A DNA stretch of 9,489 nt, taken from Anaerolineaceae bacterium (GTDB lineage Bacteria > Chloroflexota > Anaerolineae > Anaerolineales > Anaerolineaceae). Below, one piece after another: positions 1 to 8,083 of the stretch. Below the pieces are notes generated by a model, which saw nothing but the letters and a program-made list of their open reading frames with translations, ran no database searches and was not told where the DNA came from. The stretch lies in NCBI GenBank assembly GCA_028699715.1, contig JAQVUC010000028.1:1-9489 (forward strand), written 5' to 3'. The translations under genes and the position numbers were made by a program. Each line of letters starts with the position of its first letter. Position 1 is the stretch's first letter.

Positions 1-63
1 TTGCGGTTGTGCATCGCTCTCAAAAGGTAGAAGGTTATCCTGGGGAACCGAGTTGTTTGCCAT
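1..63 (-). CDS. N-terminus of unidentified third cargo gene (runs off left edge)
   Basis: An ATG at 61-63 opens a frame of 21 codons that reaches the window edge without a stop; the product begins MANNSVPQ. The start is supported by an AGAGGA Shine-Dalgarno sequence at 72-77, 8 bases upstream. The gene follows the large ATPase gene on the same strand with a 95-bp gap, so it is probably the next gene of the cargo operon. The visible residues are polar and carry no recognisable domain or signal peptide, so no function can be given. In PglY/BrxC-type loci the neighbour is often a methyltransferase or a PglZ-type protein, but nothing here tests that. Confidence 0.65.
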   Translation of the reverse strand, partial: MANNSVPQDNLLPFESDAQPQ

Positions 64-95
64 TTTCTGAATCCTCTCATCTAAATACCAATATG

Positions 96-131
96 ACACA
101 AGGATAACACCATCAGATGTTATCCTTGTGT
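96..131. repeat. Perfect 14-bp inverted repeat between two cargo genes
   Basis: ACACAAGGATAACA (96-109) and its exact complement (118-131) flank an 8-base loop. It lies between the ATPase stop codon and the ribosome binding site of the next gene. Neither strand has a T-run directly after the stem, so it is not a standard intrinsic terminator. It could be an operator for a dimeric repressor, an mRNA-stabilising or processing hairpin, or a translation-control element for the downstream gene. The role is inference; the repeat itself is seen directly. Confidence 0.8.
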
Positions 132-158
132 TGTTTAGCTAATCGCATCCCTCATCCG

Positions 159-3100
159 TTACCAGTTGATCTGGATGCGCACCTTCTGACGGTCCTTACC
201 GGCAAGATGCTCCTGCAGGAATTGACGGGTGCGTTTGTCCAGCTCGTCCGGAGTGCAGGGCATGCCCGGCTTGGTGATCGCCAGAAGGTATTCAGCCCCA
301 TCGATCTCGACCACTTCCAATCCCAGCAGAGCATTCTCGATCCCATCCAGAAATTTTTCCGTGATCGGCTCAGGAATTTTCTGCGCCTGCAGGAAGTTTT
401 GGACTGCGGTTCGTTCTTTCGATTCGATCAGTTTAAGGTTTTGTTGGGCTTGGGCAGTATTGAGGTTCTCAAGCAAGACGTTGACCCACTTGGTTTCTAA
501 TTGTTCCAGCTCAGCATGAATGGCTTCCAGGTCATTTCCTTTTAGCTCCCTGATCCCTTCTGCTGCAGGTGAAAAACCACAATATGGGCAGGCAGAGTTT
601 TGCTTCAAGTCTTCCTTGCGGAAGTTGAAACAGGACCGCATGGCTTTTAGCTTGTCCTGGAGATTGTTTAGTTCCATCGTAGGCAGCAAATTTAATTTGC
701 TCAAGGCTCGCAACTTAGCCCAGCGCGGATCCGCAGTGATTTGCGTTTTTTTCTGATCCTGTTCCCGGTCAAGGCGCGCTTTTTGGTGCAGCTCCTGGTA
801 GCGCTCCATGTAGTCCAACTGCAAATTTTCGAGATTGGCACGCAATTGCTGACCGATCTTGGCAGCCTTGCGTTTCTCGCGGTTACCGAGAACCTCGAGG
901 ATGTGGTCCTGGGCTCGATCAAAAGATGCGCGCCAGGGGTCCGAAGGCTGCAACAGCTCGCGGGCATCTTTCAGATAATCCCAGAGCGGACGAATCGTTG
1001 TTAGTACCTCAAAAATGTTGCCCAACTCTTCCATCTTCTCGCGCGCTTTGAAACCAGCCCGTATTTCCCCCAAGCCCAAATCGAGGTTGGATAGCCTGGA
1101 ATAATTGGTGAACGCGCTGAATCTGTTCAGAAAATCGCGGAACTTTTCGAGTGCGTCGCGAAAGCCTTTCTGCTCTTCCTCAGAGAGAACCTTCCTTTGC
1201 CCCAGCTTGGGTCCGTCGCGCAGATTATCCAGCATGCGCACAAGCTTGCTTTGTTCTTCTGCCAATTTCTGTTGGAATTGACCAACGCCAAGCTCTCTGG
1301 ATTGGGGGACATCCAATAATTCAGATGGTATGTCATAAGCTGCAAACAACTCCTTGACTGCCAGTTCGGGGATTGGTTTTGGTTTGCTGATGGAAGTGAA
1401 AGACAGCAATTGCTCAAGGGTCAACTTGTCGCCGTTGCTACCAATATCTCTGATAGCTCCAGGACGCATATTTACGCCTATCGCTCCTCGCTGTACCAAA
1501 GCAGCAAGAATAAGCGAAACTAACTCAGGCTCCAAACCAAAGCGGGTGTCCCGTTCTGCGCCAGGCTCACCCTCGTACAAGGAAAGCCGATTTAAAACCT
1601 TGCCAGTTTCAAGTCGATCAATCAAATCCAGAAAATATCCTTCGTATGGGCTATCAAAAATCGCCCAAACAAACTGATTGCTCTCAAAGCGACCCAACTG
1701 CAAACCTTCGAGCACACACTGTGCTGTTCTTGATACTGGTCCACCGTTAACCGCACGCAGAGCTTGATCGCAGGCTCCATAGAGAGTAGAGCTGTTTAAT
1801 TCAATGCCCTGGAATGAAGGATATTGGGGGAATTGTTGCTGGAAATGCTGCTTAAGCAAGGCGCCGGCTAACTTGTACACCTGGTCGCGGAAGGGAAAAT
1901 CTTTCAGGGAGATGCGCTGTTCAGCAATCACCTCAGTGAGGCTTAGGCTGCGCTCCTGATGCATTACTCTGAAGTTGCGAATGAAATTTTCGTTCATCCA
2001 ACGAAGCAGAAGACGCTCGTAATCTTTTACTTTGCGATCGTATTGATCACGATTGGTTCCGGAAGAAATGGCAGCCATTTCTGCAGCACCAGCATAAAGC
2101 CGCAATATATTATGGAAATAGTCGTCAATTTGATCTGGGAAGATGTAAACCTCGTCTGCTTTTTGATGGAGGTCCTTAATCCCATTCCCATAAAGCGCGT
2201 GAAAGTGAATATAGAAATCTCTTTCAGGGTGGGCAGTGGAGCGTTCATTGGCAGCCCCGAGGAAGAGATAGCCTTTGCGGGTGATGCCGTGCCCTTCCCA
2301 GGGGATTTCTTTTTCCCAGATACGGAACCCTGAGACATAACTGCCTTCAGTTATTTCCATGAGAGCTTTGACGATATCAAAATAATATCTGTCCAATGTG
2401 GATTCGGAGAGTGTCTCAGCTTTTTGTTGGATCAGAGCTTCAAAATCAATATCCTTCTTAAGATCCAGGTAGTACTGGTCATTTTCTTGATTGTGGGAAA
2501 TGAATTGACCATTTACGGCTGATGAAATTGCTTTTAAGATCGTTTCTGTGGTAACTAAAAGGAAATCCGCATCCATCTCAGGCAAAGGCAGGTAGAGGCA
2601 AAGGCGATCTTTTAGTTCGGTTGGCGTGATTCCAATGGGGGCGTAAATATCACTGACAGTCAAACGGTGTAAGGCCAACCCATCGATGATGCGCAGGGCG
2701 ACATCACGATAATCCTTGGTTTCGTTGGCATATTTCACTTTTTCGGTAAGCACCCTGGCTTTATCCTGGACATTCCTGACATCTGGAATGGTTCGGAAGG
2801 CATCATCCTCACAGATCATGCGCCAGTAAGAATCAAAAGTGATCAAGGCGGGCTCGCTTAGTGGAACCTCATGATCAAGCATAGCTTCCATTTCAATGCT
2901 CAAAGCCTTCAAAAGATCTCTGCGTTCACCAATGGAAACCTGCTCGAAAACCTCGATGTAAGAAGGATGGACCGGGAACATTTCTACAAAATCATCCAGC
3001 CTTTCCGCCATATCGCTGTACAGGGGAGTGAACTTTTCCAGGTGTTTGCGGATCCATTCCGTCTGATAATCTGTTTTTCTCAACAAGCGATGCGAGACCA

Positions 3101-3860
3101 CGTACGCGATATCCTCTTTGACGATCTTTGATTGATCAAAACGGCTTTGGACTCGCTTGATGGAATCAGCAACAAAGGAAAAACGGGGGTTGTCAAAAAG
3201 CGCTTCCTGGATGCCGGCGATGAAACGCAAAGGCATGCTCTCACAACTTTCACCGATTTCGCGCAAGAAATTCAGGTCCAGGATAATCTCTTTTTCATCA
3301 CGGGCTCTGAGGTAATCCAACAATTCGTCCAAAACTATGAGCAAACCTTTGCCTGGAAATTTCTTTTCAAACAAGGCCATCATCTCTGAGAGAAGCAGCT
3401 TGTTACTGGTGGTCTCACTTAGAGGCGGGAAATGATACTGAATGCCAATGCTTGCCAGTTGCTTTTCGAGGTCTGTAAAAACAACATCTCGCAAGGCCAT
3501 CTTGGTTGCCGAGGTTTCTTGTCTTACGACGACAAATTTGCCTGCGATCTCTTCAAGACCTTGCTTTACTGCTGGGTGTTGGATCTTATTTAGAAGATCA
3601 GCATGTTCACAGATTGATGAGATGACTGCCATCAAGTGAGATTTTCCTGTACCATAGTTGCCAACTATGAACAGACCCCGACCTTTATTGCTCTCTGAGA
3701 TATCCAGTGCGGGTAAGATGCGATGGAGGATGACATCTGCCATTCTGTCTGAGATGACATAGGTATCCACTAACTGAGCAGCGGTTTCTTTTTGATTGGC
3801 TTTGAGTAATTGAATAACCTCAGTTACTGATTCAAACTGGATAAGATTACGATATTTCAT
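159..3860 (-). CDS. DUF6079 / PglY-BrxC-like large P-loop ATPase
   Basis: This 1233-residue protein belongs, by its motifs and size, with the large ATPases of phage-defence loci (DUF6079, PglY, BrxC). The N-terminal AAA-type domain has Walker A GNYGTGKS at about residues 67-74, Walker B LLIVLDE at about 173-179 followed by LLDYL, and a sensor-like RFIAGIQEALFD segment at about 212-223. A long middle region has no motif I can name. The region around 880-1080 is charged and probably coiled coil. Near the C-terminus is a possible zinc ribbon, C-x13-CPYC, with only three visible cysteines. I chose the ATG at 3860 because GGGAG sits 5 bases upstream. An in-frame ATG at 3872 would add four residues, but its AAAGG directly abuts the start. 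The gene is 38 bp downstream of the NERD helicase gene and probably co-transcribed. It is likely cytoplasmic. The family assignment is fairly sure; a role in defence, perhaps as an ATP-driven regulator or DNA loader, is inferred. Confidence 0.85.
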   Translation of the reverse strand: MKYRNLIQFESVTEVIQLLKANQKETAAQLVDTYVISDRMADVILHRILPALDISESNKGRGLFIVGNYGTGKSHLMAVISSICEHADLLNKIQHPAVKQGLEEIAGKFVVVRQETSATKMALRDVVFTDLEKQLASIGIQYHFPPLSETTSNKLLLSEMMALFEKKFPGKGLLIVLDELLDYLRARDEKEIILDLNFLREIGESCESMPLRFIAGIQEALFDNPRFSFVADSIKRVQSRFDQSKIVKEDIAYVVSHRLLRKTDYQTEWIRKHLEKFTPLYSDMAERLDDFVEMFPVHPSYIEVFEQVSIGERRDLLKALSIEMEAMLDHEVPLSEPALITFDSYWRMICEDDAFRTIPDVRNVQDKARVLTEKVKYANETKDYRDVALRIIDGLALHRLTVSDIYAPIGITPTELKDRLCLYLPLPEMDADFLLVTTETILKAISSAVNGQFISHNQENDQYYLDLKKDIDFEALIQQKAETLSESTLDRYYFDIVKALMEITEGSYVSGFRIWEKEIPWEGHGITRKGYLFLGAANERSTAHPERDFYIHFHALYGNGIKDLHQKADEVYIFPDQIDDYFHNILRLYAGAAEMAAISSGTNRDQYDRKVKDYERLLLRWMNENFIRNFRVMHQERSLSLTEVIAEQRISLKDFPFRDQVYKLAGALLKQHFQQQFPQYPSFQGIELNSSTLYGACDQALRAVNGGPVSRTAQCVLEGLQLGRFESNQFVWAIFDSPYEGYFLDLIDRLETGKVLNRLSLYEGEPGAERDTRFGLEPELVSLILAALVQRGAIGVNMRPGAIRDIGSNGDKLTLEQLLSFTSISKPKPIPELAVKELFAAYDIPSELLDVPQSRELGVGQFQQKLAEEQSKLVRMLDNLRDGPKLGQRKVLSEEEQKGFRDALEKFRDFLNRFSAFTNYSRLSNLDLGLGEIRAGFKAREKMEELGNIFEVLTTIRPLWDYLKDARELLQPSDPWRASFDRAQDHILEVLGNREKRKAAKIGQQLRANLENLQLDYMERYQELHQKARLDREQDQKKTQITADPRWAKLRALSKLNLLPTMELNNLQDKLKAMRSCFNFRKEDLKQNSACPYCGFSPAAEGIRELKGNDLEAIHAELEQLETKWVNVLLENLNTAQAQQNLKLIESKERTAVQNFLQAQKIPEPITEKFLDGIENALLGLEVVEIDGAEYLLAITKPGMPCTPDELDKRTRQFLQEHLAGKDRQKVRIQINW

Positions 3861-3865
3861 ACTTA

Positions 3866-3877
3866 CTCCCATCCTTT
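3866..3877 (-). promoter_or_regulatory. Ribosome binding site deciding the ATPase start
   Basis: On the minus strand AAAGG (3873-3877) is followed at once by ATG (3870-3872). GGGAG (3866-3870) lies 5 bases before a second ATG (3858-3860). Normal Shine-Dalgarno spacing favours the second start. Confidence 0.55.
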
Positions 3878-3898
3878 ACTTGTTCTTTCGTCGATTTA

Positions 3899-5557
3899 TC
3901 AAGCTCCTAACAACAAAGCAGTGTCATGCAACACGATCAAATGAGTTCGAGCCCTCGAACAACCAATATACATGAGCATTTCCAAATCAAATCGGACTGA
4001 AGAATCAAATTCAGCCAAGATTACCACCTTGCGTTCAAGTCCTTTGAAACGGTGGATTGTCGTGGTCATGATCTGGTTGGGTTGAGAGGTGGCGCGTTCT
4101 GACAGGATGAAATTCCCAAGTTTCAACCCGGGTGTCAATGAAGTACGATTTTTGCCTTTAGGTGTGAGAATAACAATGTCCTTAGCGTTCACATCTTCTT
4201 CATTCACCAGGCGATGCAGCGTCTTCTGCAGGATTTTGTGCATGCTGGCCTGGTCAGTGTACCCGATCCATTCGGGATCATGCCCTTCAGGGGCATAGCT
4301 GACAATTCCTGAAGGATCATTATGAAATTTCATCACAGTGTTGTGGATATGCTTGGTATTGCGACAGTTTTGGTTGAGTGAGAAGGGCTCTTCCTGAATT
4401 AATCCTCCAAAATCTGTTTTTCCGTGAAATATGTTCTGATTGTCATCATAGAAAATGTACAAGTAACCATCTGTTTTCAACAATGATTCCAGCGCAATCC
4501 AATAGTTTTCGTGAAAGTCCTGACCTTCGTCCACGACTATGGCATCGTAAACCCTGCCAGTAGTTTCAGCAAATTCCATCAAGACCTGGGGGTAGATTTC
4601 TTCAAATAACTTCTTTTGGTCCACTTCCTTTGTAACGTTTCGACCCATTTGGGTAGCAGCTTGTTGGCAAAGCTTATGGAAATTAGTAACCGTAGCGTCA
4701 TACAACTTTGTTTCCAGGTATTCTGCCAAAGCAGCGTTGTAACAAACCAGCAGCACATTCAAGCCTAAGTCACAGAATTGTTGTACTTTTTTGACAGCTA
4801 ACATGGTTTTGCCAGAACCCGCGCATCCAGCAATCGCAACACGCTTGCGCTTACCCAACAAGGTAAGTGCCTGGAACTGCCTCTCCGTTAGTTCGACAAG
4901 TTTCTCATCATCCCTTTCGAGATCAACGCCGAGCGGTGTCTTTAACTCAAAGGAATTTGCTAATAACGTTATGGCAAGGTCGACTAACTTTTGACCAGGT
5001 GCATTGTCTGACATTTTTGCACCAAAGCAGTATTGGAACAAATTCCTGATAGATTTTTCAATTTCCATCAAGTCTTTAGAATCAAGCACCTGCTCGTTTG
5101 GCAGGTCGAGAGAAAAAATTTGACCAGGTCTTTTAAGCGAATCTGGAAAACAAACGGCATGCCAAAAATTTACTTTTCCTTCAGGCCAGCCAGGCAACTT
5201 GGACAATTGGTCTATCAAGGGATAATGGTTTCGACGGGCTTGATCTAAAGGATTCTTGATTTCATAGGAAACGCCTAAACGATTCTGGCTGTACCATTGA
5301 TCTAATTCAGCCTGATAGTAGATTGCGCCACCTTTAACTTCCAGCACAATGAAGCCCATCTCGGGGTGGGCTATGATGAAGTCAGCCTCTCCCTCTTTTA
5401 CACCCTCGTAAACATTATGTTTCTGCCAGTGACTGCTATAAAAGATGACATATGGGTCCGGGAGAGATTTTAGTGCCTTGAAAACATTTACTTCAGCTGA
5501 TCTTTTAGGATCTTCTAAGACTGACTGCGGTGGTTTTTGTGGAAAAATTTTTGCCAA
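3899..5557 (-). CDS. NERD-domain superfamily 1 DNA helicase (nuclease-helicase)
   Basis: A 552-residue fusion of a nuclease-related NERD domain with a UvrD-like helicase. The NERD part (about residues 20-130) shows E22, the GEADF segment with D59, and LEVKGG with E73 and K75, matching the D...E-x-K nuclease core. The helicase starts with a TERQ Q-motif at about 234-237. Walker A GCAGSGKT is at 244-251, Walker B VVDEGQDF at about 341-348, and an NCRNT segment follows. Motif V (TTIHRFKGLE) and motif VI (IGCSRAR) are near the C-terminus. All key residues appear present. A TTG at 5557 is chosen as start because AGAGAGGA lies 7 bases upstream and the product then begins MAKIFP, as NERD proteins commonly do; a longer TTG start at 5578 has no ribosome site. 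The next gene, 38 bp downstream, is a PglY/BrxC-like ATPase. NERD-helicases such as Nhi act in phage defence; the same role here is inferred from family and context. Confidence 0.88.
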   Translation of the reverse strand: MAKIFPQKPPQSVLEDPKRSAEVNVFKALKSLPDPYVIFYSSHWQKHNVYEGVKEGEADFIIAHPEMGFIVLEVKGGAIYYQAELDQWYSQNRLGVSYEIKNPLDQARRNHYPLIDQLSKLPGWPEGKVNFWHAVCFPDSLKRPGQIFSLDLPNEQVLDSKDLMEIEKSIRNLFQYCFGAKMSDNAPGQKLVDLAITLLANSFELKTPLGVDLERDDEKLVELTERQFQALTLLGKRKRVAIAGCAGSGKTMLAVKKVQQFCDLGLNVLLVCYNAALAEYLETKLYDATVTNFHKLCQQAATQMGRNVTKEVDQKKLFEEIYPQVLMEFAETTGRVYDAIVVDEGQDFHENYWIALESLLKTDGYLYIFYDDNQNIFHGKTDFGGLIQEEPFSLNQNCRNTKHIHNTVMKFHNDPSGIVSYAPEGHDPEWIGYTDQASMHKILQKTLHRLVNEEDVNAKDIVILTPKGKNRTSLTPGLKLGNFILSERATSQPNQIMTTTIHRFKGLERKVVILAEFDSSVRFDLEMLMYIGCSRARTHLIVLHDTALLLGA

Positions 5558-5814
5558 TTTTATATCCTCTCTTAGCAATTTATTTTACCAGCAATAAACC
5601 TGACAGTCCGATTCGCTCAAAAACTTAAGTAAATTAAGATAGCTTTAGCGAGCAAGGCAGCAACTATTAGACAACCCCTCTGGCTATATCTTGGCTAAGA
5701 TAGGTGGAAGTACATAGCAATATATACACTTTTGATAAGGCTAATCGATAGTTTATTTCCTAGTCTCTATCAGGATTACAAAATAGCCGTTCAATAGTGA
5801 TTAGAAAATTCATT
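5558..5814. other. AT-rich intergenic region between virD4 and the cargo genes
   Basis: No credible gene is visible on either strand; short minus-strand frames stop within a few codons. It contains a weak 6-bp hairpin (5687-5702, loop GGCT) and a weak 5-bp AT hairpin near 5625-5640 followed by TTTTT on the minus strand, which could be a poor terminator. A minus-strand extended -10-like TGGTAAAAT at 5582-5590 lacks a good -35 and would leave almost no leader. A cargo promoter is expected here, but I cannot place one with confidence. The gap breaks the otherwise tight spacing of the minus-strand genes and probably marks the junction between the conjugation and cargo modules. Confidence 0.5.
5565..5572 (-). 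promoter_or_regulatory. Ribosome binding site for the NERD helicase TTG start
   Basis: The sequence AGAGAGGA on the minus strand lies 7 bases before TTG (5555-5557). It falls inside the longer open frame, which argues that the frame's first TTG (5578) is not the true start. Confidence 0.65.
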
Positions 5815-7584
5815 TTAGCCTTGCTTGGATTCGAGAGCTCCTACATCATAGATATCTGTGAACTGCTTGATTACAACTCGATGAGCTGTGTTTATTTCCT
5901 TTTCAAGATTAAAAGAGAAATTTGGATTTTCATCCGAGAGAAATTTGTAATTGGGATGTCTGGTTATGTCATACTTGTCTGATAAAAACGGGCGTTCTCC
6001 GCGAAGTTGTAGGATACATTTGGAGTTGTCCATTACAGCCAGCTCATCTTGGGTCATCAGGTCTTTGCCCATCTTTTGATGACTGATACCATGGGATTTC
6101 TCTCGTCCTCTGTTTTCTGAAGTGTTGTCGAGATCAATCGTTTCTTTCCCCAATAGCTCCGAAATTTCCTTGAGGGTTGTTCTTTCCTTACCACCCAGGA
6201 AGAGCATGCTGTCGCAGTTTCCTACAATCGTTTCAGCATGTTCTTTGTAAAGCGCCTTGAGCTGACTTTGCGCTTGAAGCACGATACATGCGGAGATCTC
6301 ACGGCTGCGGATCGTGGCAATCAAGCGTTCAAAGCGGGGGATCTGACCGATATTGGGAAACTCGTCCAGAAGACAGCGAACGTGAATTGGCAACCGCCCA
6401 CCATAAACATCATCAGCCTTATCACAAAGCAAGTTGAATAACTGTGTATAGAGGATCGCGACCACGAAGTTGAAGGTGTCATCGGTATCACTGATGATCA
6501 CAAACAGAGCCGACTTTTCATCCCCTAGCAGATCAAGGTCCATTTCGTCATAACTCATCAACTCACGCAGCTCCTGAATATCAAAGGGAGCCAGTCGTGC
6601 TCCACAGGAGATCAGGATGGACTTGGCGGTCTTCCCAGCCGCCAGTTTGTATTTCTTGTATTGCCTGACAGCGAAATGATCAGGCGACTTTTCTTCCAGT
6701 TCTTCAAACAATTCGTCGACCGGGTTCTTGAAGTTCTCATCATCCTCTCGGGCTTCCGAAGCATCAATCATCTCAAGGAGCGTGGTGAAGTTCTGTTCCC
6801 GCTCTGGGGCTTCATACCAGATGTATCCGATCAGGGCAGAATAGTATAGCCGTTCCGCTTTGATCCAAAAGTCTTCACCCGCCTTTTCACCCTCACCTTT
6901 GGTGTTGATGATGATGGCATTGACTAATTTGAGAATGTCTTTCTCCGAATGGATGTAGGCAAAAGGGTTATAGTGCATACTGCGCTTGAAATTAATCGTA
7001 TTGAGCACCCGGATGTGATAGCCGTTGCGCTTGAGCATGGTTCCACATTCGGTGAGTATCGTACCTTTTGGGTCGGTCACCACATAGCTGGAATGCATTT
7101 GCATCAAGTTTGGCTTGACGAAGAACCGGGTTTTGCCTGAACCTGAGCCACCAATAACCAGTACATTCTTGTTACGGGCAAGTTTTGGGTCCTTGGGACG
7201 ACTGTTCATGGTGAGGGACTCCATCTTGGTGAGAATGATGTTGTTCTTGGGATTCTTATCGATATAAGGAGCAATATCCTTAGCCGTGCCCCAACGGGCA
7301 GAACCATATTCAGTACCTTTCCTAAACTTTTTTCTGTTTTGTCCATTCACAACGACAACGAGTTTCATTAGGCCTGCAAATAAAAACCCACTAACCAGGT
7401 CCTGAAGATTGAAAGATGGCCATGGATGTTGACCAATGTACTCAAGATTTGAGAAGATGACTATTATGCGGTCGAGAGCATCTCCGCCCTGAAGGAGACG
7501 GAAAATCTGGGCGAGCTTATTGCCAACAAAAAAGGGTAAGAGATAGACTAGATTTAATAACAAACTTTTGGGGATTTGCTTCAT
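5815..7584 (-). CDS. virD4: VirD4/TraG-family type IV coupling protein (CD1115-like)
   Basis: A 589-residue inner-membrane ATPase that couples the relaxase-DNA complex to the conjugation channel. Two hydrophobic segments near residues 7-28 and 58-80 are the likely membrane anchor. TEYGSARWGTAKDI at 91-104 is a typical VirD4 signature. Walker A GGSGSGKT is at 145-152, the VVTDPKG segment follows near 168-174, and Walker B is within CLLDEFPNIG near residue 400. The IVLQAQSQL segment typical of the family follows soon after. The length is normal for Gram-positive VirD4-like proteins and no key motif is missing. ATG at 7584 overlaps the stop of the PcfB-like gene by 4 bp (ATGA), with AAAGGAG 8 bases upstream, so the two are translationally linked. 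The small membrane protein and VirB4-type genes that usually follow in Tn1549-like elements are absent; cargo genes follow instead. Confidence 0.93.
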   Translation of the reverse strand: MKQIPKSLLLNLVYLLPFFVGNKLAQIFRLLQGGDALDRIIVIFSNLEYIGQHPWPSFNLQDLVSGFLFAGLMKLVVVVNGQNRKKFRKGTEYGSARWGTAKDIAPYIDKNPKNNIILTKMESLTMNSRPKDPKLARNKNVLVIGGSGSGKTRFFVKPNLMQMHSSYVVTDPKGTILTECGTMLKRNGYHIRVLNTINFKRSMHYNPFAYIHSEKDILKLVNAIIINTKGEGEKAGEDFWIKAERLYYSALIGYIWYEAPEREQNFTTLLEMIDASEAREDDENFKNPVDELFEELEEKSPDHFAVRQYKKYKLAAGKTAKSILISCGARLAPFDIQELRELMSYDEMDLDLLGDEKSALFVIISDTDDTFNFVVAILYTQLFNLLCDKADDVYGGRLPIHVRCLLDEFPNIGQIPRFERLIATIRSREISACIVLQAQSQLKALYKEHAETIVGNCDSMLFLGGKERTTLKEISELLGKETIDLDNTSENRGREKSHGISHQKMGKDLMTQDELAVMDNSKCILQLRGERPFLSDKYDITRHPNYKFLSDENPNFSFNLEKEINTAHRVVIKQFTDIYDVGALESKQG

Positions 7585-8081
7585 CGCACAAACTCCTTTC
7601 TCTGAACTTTTTCAGGCACACGCGCAGCTCTTTCTTTGTGCTGAAGCTTGAGTTTCTGAAGCTTTTCCCGAAGCGAAGGACGCTCCTGGATTTTGAGTCG
7701 CTTCTTCACAAACTCATTGAAGGCAGTCTGCAGCACATCCGTGTCCCTGCCCCGAAAGAAAACCAGGTAATATGGTGATTCCTTACTGCGTTCTTTCTTG
7801 ATCGCGTATTCAATGCCATATTTCCGGGCAATTCTTTCAAAGTTGTGAATGTGCTCATCATGAATTTCTATGTTCGAGAGACCAGACCTTTCCTTCATCA
7901 ACTTCTTGATAGTCATGCGTCCCTGGTAGGCGGGGTGGAGCTGTTTGTCCCTTGCTTTTTGTTGTTGCTGCTGTTTTAGAATATCGAGATACTTCTGGAT
8001 CGCCTGGAGGAAGACCTTTCCGGTCATTTTTCCGGTTTGAACAATCAGGGTGATGCTTTTTTGTTCAATCTCTTCCTGCAT
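7581..8081 (-). CDS. pcfB: PcfB-like (DUF3801) conjugation accessory protein
   Basis: A 166-residue protein resembling PcfB/DUF3801 proteins, which are encoded just before the VirD4 coupling protein in conjugative elements and in pCF10 act as accessory factors at the coupling protein. It begins with a stretch typical of the family (about 1-40: TGKMTGKVFLQAIQKYL), then a glutamine- and lysine-rich segment, a compact mixed domain at about 55-130, and a highly basic C-terminus. There is no signal peptide or membrane segment. The start is ATG at 8081 with GGGAGG 5 bases upstream; that site overlaps the end of repA. The gene lies 2 bp after repA and overlaps virD4 by 4 bp. The family call rests on sequence feel plus exact gene order, so it is good but not certain. 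Confidence 0.82.
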   Translation of the reverse strand: MQEEIEQKSITLIVQTGKMTGKVFLQAIQKYLDILKQQQQQKARDKQLHPAYQGRMTIKKLMKERSGLSNIEIHDEHIHNFERIARKYGIEYAIKKERSKESPYYLVFFRGRDTDVLQTAFNEFVKKRLKIQERPSLREKLQKLKLQHKERAARVPEKVQRKEFVR

Positions 8082-8083
8082 GT

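Noticed and set aside
96..131. Intrinsic terminator after the ATPase gene
   Set aside because: The stem is strong, but neither strand has a T-run after it and a gene start with a good ribosome site follows closely.
117..3639. Many plus-strand open frames opposite the large ATPase gene
   Set aside because: They are short, overlap one another, have no recognisable domains or ribosome sites, and are explained by the antisense frame of one clearly coding gene.
1..5557. A complete BREX system
   Set aside because: Only a PglY/BrxC-like ATPase is visible; no methyltransferase, PglZ, BrxA/B or BrxL-type gene is in the window, and the NERD-helicase is not a core BREX part.
5558..5814. A small membrane protein gene (Maff2-like) after virD4
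   Set aside because: Minus-strand frames in this gap stop within a few codons; nothing of suitable length or hydrophobicity exists.
5797..5982. A plus-strand frame of 61 codons starting just outside virD4
   Set aside because: Most of it is antisense to the virD4 3' end, and it has no ribosome site or recognisable domain.
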